This document shows positions 14,480 to 24,245 of a stretch of 24,245 bases of DNA, in pieces. How positions within the stretch are numbered: position 1 is the first letter of the stretch; each line of letters starts with the position of its first letter. A program made the translations under genes and the position numbers. The notes beneath the pieces are model-generated. The model saw only the letters and a list, made by a program, of their open reading frames with translations. It was not told the origin of the DNA and did no database searches. Source of the stretch: an uncultured Oscillibacter sp. (lineage in GTDB: Bacteria; Bacillota; Clostridia; Oscillospirales; Oscillospiraceae). The stretch is from the NCBI GenBank assembly GCA_900542115.1, contig UQMC01000013.1, forward strand, positions 1-24,245, read 5' to 3'.

Positions 14480-15997
14480 CTATCCCTTCAGGATGTCCGT
14501 ATTGCGGTACTGGATGGCCTCGGAGAGATGCTCCGGGCCGATGGCCGCCGCACCGTCCAGATCGGCGATGGTGCGGGCCACCCGCAGCACCCGGTCATGA
14601 CTTCGGGCCGTGAGGCCCATGCGCTCAAAGGCGGCCTTCATCAAGGCATCGCACCGTGCGTCCAGCGCGCAGAACCGCCCGATCATGGCCGGAGGCATCT
14701 GGGCGTTGCAGGGAACATCCGTCCCCGCAAAGCGTGCGGCCTGAAGGGCCCGGGCAGCGTCCACCCGCGCCTTGATCTCCGCAGAGGACTCCGGCTGCTT
14801 TTTCCGCCGCAGCGCCTCGTATTCAACAGAGGGAACGCTGACATGGAGGTCAATGCGGTCCAGCAGCGGGCCGGATATTTTCTGAACGTATTTTTCCACT
14901 TCCTTGTCCGAGCAGGTGCACCGACCGGAGGGGTGGCCCCGCCAGCCGCACTTACAGGGATTCATGGCGCACACCAGCTGGAACCGGGCGGGGAGCCGCA
15001 GGGTGCCGCCAGCCCGGGCCACGGTGACAACACCGTCCTCCAAGGGCTGACGCAGCGCCTCTAAAACGTCCCGGTGAAATTCCGGCAGTTCGTCCAAAAA
15101 CAGCACGCCGTTGTGGGCCAGAGAGATTTCTCCCGGCCGCATCAGCGGCCCGCCGCCAGCCAGCGCCGCAGCGGAGGTGGTATGGTGGGGAGAGCGGAAG
15201 GGCCGCCGGGTCAACAGGGGGTGTCCCGGGTCCGTCAGCCCCGCCACGGACCAGATGCCGGAGGTCTCCAGCGCCTCGGCGCGGCTCAGCTCCGGCAGAA
15301 TGGAGGGCAGACGCTTTGCCAGCATGGACTTTCCTGCGCCGGGAGAGCCGATGAGCAGAATATTATGCCCGCCGGCAGCGGCGATCTCCAGCGCCCGCTT
15401 CACGTTTTCCTGCCCCATGACGTCCCGCATATCCGGCAGATCGCCGGTCTCCGGCTCCGGCGTCCACACCGGAGCGGGGGAAAGGGGCGCTTCGTTTTTC
15501 AGGTGGGCTACCAGCGCACTCACATCCGGCACGCCGTAAACCGTCACTCCCTCCGCCAGCGTAGCCTCAGCGGCGTTGTCCGCCGGGACGTACAGCGTGC
15601 GGATACCCGCCGCCTTGGCGGCCAGCGCCATGGGCAGCACACCGGCAACGCCCCGGAGAGCGCCGGTGAGGCTCAGCTCACCGATGAACGCGGCGTCCTT
15701 GGCGGGGACGGGCAGCTCACCCGCGGCGGCCAGCACACCCACAAAAATCGGCAGATCGTAGACCGTACCCGCCTTTTTTGTTCCGGCGGGGGCAAGGTTC
15801 ACCGTGATGCGGCTCACCGGGAACTTGGCACCGCAGTTTTTCACCGCCGCCCGCACCCGCTCCCGGGCTTCCCGCACGGCGGCGTCCGGCAGACCCACAA
15901 TATCAAAGGCCGGCAACCCGCCGGAGAGAAAGCATTCCGCCGTGACCTCATAGCCGGCGATGCCGGAAAGGCCCAGCGAACGGACGGTAGTGACCAT
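14480..15997 (-). CDS. comM: YifB/ComM family Mg-chelatase-like AAA+ ATPase
   Basis: A 505-aa protein, the normal length. The N-terminal Lon-protease-like S5 domain (MVTTVRSLGLSGIAGYEVTAE, VNLAPAGTKKAGTVYDLPI) is followed by an AAA+ Mg-chelatase domain. That domain has ILLIGSPGAGKSMLAKRLPS (Walker A, about 215-235), RPFRSPHHTTSAAALAGGG and GVLFLDELPEF (Walker B). A CAMNPCKCGWRGHP segment has Cys residues common in the family. A C-terminal domain with ARSHDRVLRVARTIADLDG closes it. In naturally competent bacteria ComM is a hexameric helicase that drives branch migration during transformation; its role in Clostridia is unclear. ATG at 15997 follows GGGAGG at 6 nt, and a plausible promoter sits about 50 nt upstream. 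First gene of the comM-pth-mfd run. Confidence 0.95.
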   Translation of the reverse strand: MVTTVRSLGLSGIAGYEVTAECFLSGGLPAFDIVGLPDAAVREARERVRAAVKNCGAKFPVSRITVNLAPAGTKKAGTVYDLPIFVGVLAAAGELPVPAKDAAFIGELSLTGALRGVAGVLPMALAAKAAGIRTLYVPADNAAEATLAEGVTVYGVPDVSALVAHLKNEAPLSPAPVWTPEPETGDLPDMRDVMGQENVKRALEIAAAGGHNILLIGSPGAGKSMLAKRLPSILPELSRAEALETSGIWSVAGLTDPGHPLLTRRPFRSPHHTTSAAALAGGGPLMRPGEISLAHNGVLFLDELPEFHRDVLEALRQPLEDGVVTVARAGGTLRLPARFQLVCAMNPCKCGWRGHPSGRCTCSDKEVEKYVQKISGPLLDRIDLHVSVPSVEYEALRRKKQPESSAEIKARVDAARALQAARFAGTDVPCNAQMPPAMIGRFCALDARCDALMKAAFERMGLTARSHDRVLRVARTIADLDGAAAIGPEHLSEAIQYRNTDILKG

Positions 15998-16048
15998 GGC
16001 GTTCCTCCCAAAAGCTGTTCTCAGAAATTCGGCTTTTTACATCTAATT

Positions 16049-16077
16049 AGTGTATCACACTTTTCCCATTTTGGAAA
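16049..16077 (-). promoter_or_regulatory. Candidate promoter for comM-pth-mfd
   Basis: On the minus strand, TTTCCA (16072-16077) and TACACT (16049-16054) are 17 nt apart, with the -10 about 50 nt before the comM ATG. The -35 has four of six consensus bases. It diverges from the PFOR promoter at 16167-16195. Confidence 0.5.
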
Positions 16078-16166
16078 CAGGGAGTGTGTCAAAAGTTAAA
16101 AAATAAACACAGCCCGACAAAAAATGCAGCGAAATCCTTTTCTCTTTCAAAATTTGCTCCATTCTG

Positions 16167-16195
16167 TTTACAAATCGTAAAGAACATGCTACACT
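16167..16195 (+). promoter_or_regulatory. Strong promoter for pyruvate:ferredoxin oxidoreductase
   Basis: TTTACA (16167-16172) and TACACT (16190-16195) are 17 nt apart, with TGC before the -10 as an extended element. Transcription would start near 16202, giving a leader of about 87 nt. The -35 is part of an inverted repeat TTTAC-AAATC-GTAAA (16167-16181), a possible operator. The leader can pair ATTCGG (16209-16214) with CCGAAT (16232-16237), and a second small GGGCTGT/ACAG-TCCC hairpin is possible. The remainder of the 291-nt gap between comM and this gene shows no gene. Confidence 0.82.
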
Positions 16196-16288
16196 CAGCC
16201 TGTATGACATTCGGGGGAGAGAGACCGGATGCCGAATTTGGCGTGGGCTGTTCGCAGACAGTCCCCGCCGCTCAGGAGGTAAGAGTTT

Positions 16289-19915
<3,627 letters not shown>

Positions 19916-19935
19916 ATTTCCGCTTTGGAATTTTT

Positions 19936-19971
19936 CAGGGCGCACGGAAAACCGTGCGCCCTGATTTTTTT
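19936..19971 (+). terminator. Primary terminator of the PFOR gene
   Basis: CAGGGCGCACGG (19936-19947) and CCGTGCGCCCTG (19952-19963) pair perfectly around AAAA and are followed by A and seven T. It begins 20 nt after the stop codon. Confidence 0.95.
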
Positions 19972-19988
19972 GCAAAAATTTTGAAGCT

Positions 19989-20015
19989 GTTGCACGGAAA
20001 CGTGCAACTTTTTTT
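19989..20015 (+). terminator. Second, tandem terminator after PFOR
   Basis: GTTGCACG (19989-19996) and CGTGCAAC (20001-20008) enclose a GAAA tetraloop and are followed by T7 at 20009-20015. It stands 17 nt after the first terminator's T-run, a backup stop insulating the next gene's promoter. Confidence 0.9.
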
Positions 20016-20017
20016 AT

Positions 20018-20046
20018 TTGGAAAAGGGTGGGTAAGGGAGTATATT
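20018..20046 (+). promoter_or_regulatory. Promoter for the orphan tail-like protein gene
   Basis: TTGGAA (20018-20023) and TATATT (20041-20046) are 17 nt apart, directly after the tandem PFOR terminators. The ATG at 20098 is about 50 nt downstream behind GGGGAGGA. Confidence 0.72.
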
Positions 20047-20097
20047 CAAGCCCGGGCGGGCGGGAACAGCAGGCAAAATTATGGGGAGGAAGCAAAC

Positions 20098-20631
20098 ATG
20101 GAGAACACGAAGAATTTAGGGCTGAAGAAATGGGAGGGCGGAGACAGGATTCTGCACTCGGAATTCAACGACAACTGGGACAAGATCGACGGGGCCATGC
20201 TCGGCAAGCTGGGAAAGGTCGAAAAAATCGGCGTGGTACAGAATAAAATCAGCAACAACGCTGCAAGCAGCATTGACCTTAGTAATATTGACTGGGGCAG
20301 CTATCAGGCGGTGATTTTGGCCGCACCGGACTATGTTGACGCCGCATACAAATTCTCGTTTTCAGCCGAGGGGACAAGCTCTACAAGCAGCAACAGCTCC
20401 GCCGCAAAGGGCAGCTTTGGCGAGGTCAACGCCGCGCCCTATTTTCTTATATTCCTGCCGCTGGGGGACAGCAGCCGAACGGTCAAGATGATCTACATCG
20501 GTGGCTCCGCCGGTGTGGGAACCGCCACCTGCACCTACGAGGAATTTACGGGCCTGCGGCTGAACTACAGCAAGAGCGGACATCTCTATTTTTCCGTTAT
20601 CCATGATTATCCACTGTGGGGAATCCGATAA
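20098..20631 (+). CDS. Hypothetical protein with phage-tail-like N-terminal motif
   Basis: A 177-aa protein without a signal peptide or membrane segment. I do not recognise the whole. The first 35 residues (NLGLKKWEGGDRILHSEFND, then NWDKIDGAM) resemble the short N-terminal module often seen on phage tail-fibre or baseplate-associated proteins of Firmicutes. The rest is Ser/Thr/Gly-rich and looks beta-structured (SFSAEGTSSTSSNSSAAKGS, FLIFLPLGD, MIYIGGSAGVGTATCTYEEF), ending YFSVIHDYPLWGIR. ATG 20098 follows GGGGAGGA; the frame's extension back to 19954 crosses terminators and the promoter and is rejected. It stands alone with its own promoter and terminator, without other phage genes, so it may be a domesticated phage remnant or a receptor-binding protein. 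Function unknown. Confidence 0.75.
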   Translation: MENTKNLGLKKWEGGDRILHSEFNDNWDKIDGAMLGKLGKVEKIGVVQNKISNNAASSIDLSNIDWGSYQAVILAAPDYVDAAYKFSFSAEGTSSTSSNSSAAKGSFGEVNAAPYFLIFLPLGDSSRTVKMIYIGGSAGVGTATCTYEEFTGLRLNYSKSGHLYFSVIHDYPLWGIR

Positions 20632-20634
20632 CGG

Positions 20635-20672
20635 AAAAAAGTCCCCGCTCCTTACGGAACGGGGACTTTTTT
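20635..20672. terminator. Bidirectional terminator between the orphan gene and the S-layer gene
   Basis: AAAAAAGTCCCCG (20635-20647) and CGGGGACTTTTTT (20660-20672) pair perfectly, with an inner CC/GG around TTAC. There is a T6 on each strand, so it should stop the plus-strand gene ending at 20631 and the minus-strand S-layer gene ending at 20764. The 20673-20763 gap also holds an imperfect minus-strand hairpin (around 20718-20752) without a T-run. Confidence 0.93.
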
Positions 20673-20763
20673 GTTGATTTCAGTCGTTGACCTCAACCAA
20701 ATCAGATTCCGGAACAGAGAAAGAGGAAGTGCGCTTCCTTTGTTCTCTATCTATTTCGGATTC

Positions 20764-23700
20764 TTACGCGGTGTAAACGTCACCGGAAGCGGTGTTGGCA
20801 GCATAGACAGCGTCCTTCACGGTGCCAATGGTGATCTTCTTGCCAGAAGACAGAGCGTTGTTCAGAGTGATGGTAGCGGTCTTGCCGGAAACGGTCACGC
20901 CGGTGATAACGGCATCGCCATCGGTGGTGAAGGTCGCGCCATCAGCGATGTCGCGGTTGAACTTCACAGTAATGGTCTTGCCATCGGTGCTGGCGGTAGC
21001 CGCGCCATCCTGAGCCAGCTTAGCGATCTCGGTGGCGGTCGCGGTCAGGGTCACGTTGTCACTCATGGTGATCTTGGCGACCTGCTTCTTAGTGGTGCCG
21101 TCAGCGTTCGTCAGCAGAACCGTGTCATAACCGGCGACAGCAATTTCCTTACCGTAGACACTGGTATCCACAGCGGGATCGGCGTTCACATACACATAGA
21201 CCTCAGTGCCGACAGCAACACCAGTGGTGGCAGCGGCGGCGGGGATAGTGCTGAAGGTATAGCCAGTAACGGTGGGCAGAGTCACCTTATACATCTCGGT
21301 CAGAGCATCCATTCCGGTGATGGTGACAACCACAGCGGCGTCATCGGTGATGGTCAGGCCGGAAGCAGACACAACCTTGGAGGTGGCCAGATCGATAGAG
21401 CCAGTCTTCAAAGTGTTCTTGCCCTGAGTCACAGTGTAGTTCACAGTGCCGGAAGTGGCGGTGGTGTCCAGAGTGAAGTCCAGAGTGTCGGTACCAACGG
21501 TCAGAGTCTTGTCCTGACCGGTGACCTTAGCGCCGGTGCCCTTGTACTCGACCTTGACAGCGGAGAAGGAGATGTTGCTCATCTCGAAGGTCAGCTCCTC
21601 GTCATCGGGATAACCAAAGGCGCGATCGGTGACAGTGAACTCGCCAGCACTCAGCTTCTTACCGTTCTGATAGCTGATGGTGTCATAGAACTTGCCGCTG
21701 GCATAAACATCGAGGTCGAACTTCACGGTCGCATTGTCAGCAACGTAGCTGGGTGCGGTGTAGTTCAGCTTGTAGCGCAGAGTGCCGTTGGAAGCAACGG
21801 TGTAATCAACGGTAGCGGTGCCAGCCTCGGTATTGGTGTTCTGGTTGTTGTTGCCATTGGAAGCGGTAGCGGCGGTGACAGTGACATACAGCTCCTTCAG
21901 GACCTCGTTGTCGCTATCGGTGGTCTTACCGGCATAGGTGTAGGTGTAGGTGTCGGCAGTAGCCAGAGCATCCACCAGCTCCTTGGCGGTCATGTTAGCG
22001 GAAACCTCGTAAGCGGCGTCAGCGTCCTTGTTCAGAACGGCAGCGCCCTTGGTGGTAACCAGAGTGATCTTAGCGTCGGAAGCAACAACAAACTTATCGG
22101 CGCCGAGGACCAGAGTACCAGCGCTCTGCTTGATGTCAGAGGAACCGGTGCCGTAAACAACAACGTCCTTATCCTGTTTGACCAGCTGGAAGTCGGTGTA
22201 ACGGTCGCCGCTCTTGGTCAGGTAGTTGGCAACACCGTAAACAGAACCGGTGATGTTCTGGATCTGGTTGTCAGCCTCGATCTTGACCTCGTCCTCGCCA
22301 TCGAGCACGGTGTACTTGTAGAAGGTCTCGTTGTCCTTGGTGACATACTTGCCATCATACTCAACAACATACACGAGGTTGGAGTTCTTGTCGCCGGTGA
22401 TGGTGGCAGAACCGTCAACATCGATGTAAACCAGAGAAGCATAGCCGTTGGAGGTCTTAACGACAGCAGAAACGGTAGCCTTGCTGGAAGCAGAGGTCAG
22501 CTTCACGCCGGGGAAGTTCTTCACGCCGGTGTAAACGGTGATGTCGTCGTCCTTGTCGGAGACCAGAATGACGGTATCGTCGTTAGCCAGAACGCCGTTC
22601 AGAGTGCCCTTGATGGGGTTGACCTTGCCGTTCTCGGAAACAACAGTGTCCTTGCCGGAGAAGGAGTCAGCCTTCTGGTTATACTTGCTCTCGATGGCAT
22701 ACAGAGTATACTCGTTAGCAGTGTTCTTGCTGTAGGTGTACCAGCCAGCCATGGAAGTGCCATAGTTAGCAATGGTGGTCTTGTTCTTCACGCCCAGAAC
22801 TTCCTTGACGGTGATCTCAGCGTCAGTACCGTCGGCGAAGATGGCGTTAGCCAGAGCCTTGGCGTTCAGGCTGGAGGTGGAGCCGAACTTCTCGATGTAC
22901 ACATAGTCGGACAGGACCACGGACTCCTCGACAGCGATGATGTAGCCATACTTATCGAGAACCAGAGTAGCCTGCTTACCGACGTTGTAGGAGGTACCCT
23001 TGATGGAGTCAGCGTTGGCGTTGTACTTGTAGGTGGTGGAAGCAGCGTCCACGGAGTCGTTCAGCTTGTAGCCGGAGACCTCAACGGTCTTGACCTCGGC
23101 CTTCTCAACGGACTTCACGTCATAGCCGGAGCCGTTCTTCACGGCGGTGACCAGAACGTAATCGTCAGCCTTCAGGTCCTTGACCACAGCGTAGTCCTCG
23201 GCCTCAACAGTGCGGTCGTTCAGAACGATAGTCTTGGCAGCATTGGTCAGGTTGTCGGCCTTGGAGCCATCCTGAGTCAGGTTGACAGACTCCTTCTTGG
23301 CGTCATAATCGGTGGCAGCCTGGAAGACATAGGTACGAATGGTGACGATGGTGACATTGTTGTCGTCGTCAACATAGATCTCGGTCAGGTCGCCGTTGCC
23401 GGTGGAGTTGACCTTGCCGGTGTCGTTCTTGTTGGCCCAAGTGGAGTCAACATCGGCAGCCTTGACCTTGGTCCCATCACCGTCGAAGTAGGTGGTCAGA
23501 GTGGCGTCGCCATCCTTCAGATCGTCATAAACGGTCTTGCCGATAGCATTGTAAACGTCAGCCTTGGTGACCTTCTTGGTGAAGGTGGCGTCGGGAGTGT
23601 TGGCATAGGTGCCGACCTCTTCCTTCTTCACGTTCCACTTGTTAGCGGGACGGCCGAAATCATCGGAAGTCTTATCCAGCTTCAGGTCCTCGAAGTACTT

Positions 23701-24245
23701 CTCAGCGAACTGCATCTTGCCGTCCTTGTCGATGTTGCTATCGGTCTTGCCGGTGTTGACAACATCCTTGGCCTCAGAGCCGGCGATAACGACGGTAGTG
23801 CCGTTAGTGGAAACAGAGGTCTTAGCGGAATACTCGACCATAGTAGCCTGCAGGGTGTTGAAAGCGTACAGGCAAGCCTCTTCACGGGTCACAGCCTTGA
23901 CGCCGTTGAAGTCGCCGATCAGGCCGTCCTTCAGGCCGATGTTCATGGCGCGCTTGGCAACGTTGATGGACCAGTTAGCGCCGGTGTACTGCTCGACCTC
24001 GGCATCATAGCCCAGAGCGCCCAGCAGCATCTTCATGAAGGCATAGCCGGTCAGGGAAGCGGCGGGACGGAAGGTACCGTCGGCGTAACCGGAGATGATG
24101 CCCTCCTTCTGGCAGTAAGCGATGTAGCCAGCGAAGGTGTGGTTGGTAGGAACATCCTTGTAAGGAGCGGCGTCAGCCACCAGGGCGGACGCGGTGGTGG
24201 GGCCAAGGATCAGGTTGCAGATGATCTTGGCGGCAGCGCCACGGG
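20764..24245 (-). CDS. S-layer homology domain protein, N-terminus beyond window
   Basis: The frame is open from the window end to TAA at 20764, giving about 1159 residues; the signal peptide and first SLH domain lie outside. The GTG at 24180 is not the start, because coding continues upstream (RGAAAKIICNLILGPTTASA), the end of an SLH domain. A second SLH follows (YKDVPTNHTFAGYIAYCQKE, ISGYADGTFRPAASLTGYAF) and then a third (GLKDGLIGDF, AVTREEACLYAFNTLQ). The remaining ~1000 residues are Thr/Val/Asp/Lys-rich, beta-structured, and contain an Asn/Gln linker (NGNNNQNTNTEAG) before Ig-like C-terminal repeats ending ITIGTVKDAVYAANTA. It probably binds wall polymer through SLH and forms or decorates the S-layer. 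Strongly biased codon use, like PFOR, implies high expression. No catalytic motif was seen. Confidence 0.93.
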   Translation of the reverse strand, partial: RGAAAKIICNLILGPTTASALVADAAPYKDVPTNHTFAGYIAYCQKEGIISGYADGTFRPAASLTGYAFMKMLLGALGYDAEVEQYTGANWSINVAKRAMNIGLKDGLIGDFNGVKAVTREEACLYAFNTLQATMVEYSAKTSVSTNGTTVVIAGSEAKDVVNTGKTDSNIDKDGKMQFAEKYFEDLKLDKTSDDFGRPANKWNVKKEEVGTYANTPDATFTKKVTKADVYNAIGKTVYDDLKDGDATLTTYFDGDGTKVKAADVDSTWANKNDTGKVNSTGNGDLTEIYVDDDNNVTIVTIRTYVFQAATDYDAKKESVNLTQDGSKADNLTNAAKTIVLNDRTVEAEDYAVVKDLKADDYVLVTAVKNGSGYDVKSVEKAEVKTVEVSGYKLNDSVDAASTTYKYNANADSIKGTSYNVGKQATLVLDKYGYIIAVEESVVLSDYVYIEKFGSTSSLNAKALANAIFADGTDAEITVKEVLGVKNKTTIANYGTSMAGWYTYSKNTANEYTLYAIESKYNQKADSFSGKDTVVSENGKVNPIKGTLNGVLANDDTVILVSDKDDDITVYTGVKNFPGVKLTSASSKATVSAVVKTSNGYASLVYIDVDGSATITGDKNSNLVYVVEYDGKYVTKDNETFYKYTVLDGEDEVKIEADNQIQNITGSVYGVANYLTKSGDRYTDFQLVKQDKDVVVYGTGSSDIKQSAGTLVLGADKFVVASDAKITLVTTKGAAVLNKDADAAYEVSANMTAKELVDALATADTYTYTYAGKTTDSDNEVLKELYVTVTAATASNGNNNQNTNTEAGTATVDYTVASNGTLRYKLNYTAPSYVADNATVKFDLDVYASGKFYDTISYQNGKKLSAGEFTVTDRAFGYPDDEELTFEMSNISFSAVKVEYKGTGAKVTGQDKTLTVGTDTLDFTLDTTATSGTVNYTVTQGKNTLKTGSIDLATSKVVSASGLTITDDAAVVVTITGMDALTEMYKVTLPTVTGYTFSTIPAAAATTGVAVGTEVYVYVNADPAVDTSVYGKEIAVAGYDTVLLTNADGTTKKQVAKITMSDNVTLTATATEIAKLAQDGAATASTDGKTITVKFNRDIADGATFTTDGDAVITGVTVSGKTATITLNNALSSGKKITIGTVKDAVYAANTASGDVYTA

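Noticed and set aside
20718..20752. Dedicated terminator of the S-layer gene
   Set aside because: The stem is imperfect and no T-run follows on minus; the bidirectional terminator at 20635-20672 explains termination better.

Overview
The window is a GC-rich (by eye), tightly packed chromosomal segment. It most likely comes from a gut-type anaerobic Clostridia of the Oscillospiraceae group. Reasons: a one-chain pyruvate:ferredoxin oxidoreductase, S-layer homology (SLH) surface proteins, a pth-mfd gene order typical of Firmicutes, strong AGGAGG-type ribosome binding sites, and SigA-like promoters. No rRNA, tRNA, IS transposase or CRISPR array was seen. Bases 1-50 are not biological: they match the Illumina P7/TruSeq index adapter. 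The window therefore begins at an assembly edge, and the first gene has lost its true 5' end.

Layout. (1) 51-848: a 5'-truncated SGNH/GDSL hydrolase, convergent with cinA across a long perfect terminator palindrome. (2) 3833-855, minus strand: thiI, a GNAT acetyltransferase and cinA as a compact operon. (3) 4020-5483: a secreted protein with three SLH domains and a degenerate GH18-like domain, divergent from thiI. The shared promoter region holds a 13-bp direct repeat. (4) 7560-5548, minus strand: a MoxR AAA+ ATPase and a CoxE-like VWA protein, translationally coupled, behind a very good promoter with an operator-like palindrome. (5) 8445-7666, minus strand: a ZIP metal transporter. (6) 8509-9951: guanine deaminase behind a promoter and a leader that I read as a variant purine-riboswitch aptamer. 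The aptamer overlaps an intrinsic terminator in an ON-switch arrangement. (7) 9971-10189: two identical 29-bp terminator hairpins flank a 160-bp hairpin-rich element with imperfect terminal inverted repeats. (8) 15997-10226, minus strand: comM/yifB, pth, mfd. (9) 16289-19915: pyruvate:ferredoxin oxidoreductase with its own promoter and tandem terminators. (10) 20098-20631: an orphan small protein with a phage-tail-like N-terminus, its own promoter and terminator. (11) 24245-20764, minus strand: a large SLH/S-layer-like protein whose N-terminus lies beyond the window.

Most of the content is housekeeping: tRNA thiolation and peptidyl-tRNA recycling, transcription-coupled repair, purine salvage and pyruvate fermentation, with two cell-surface SLH proteins alongside. 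The best candidate for something undescribed is the variant purine-type aptamer in front of guanine deaminase. Next come the 160-bp element between duplicated terminators and the SLH protein whose GH18 catalytic motif has been lost.
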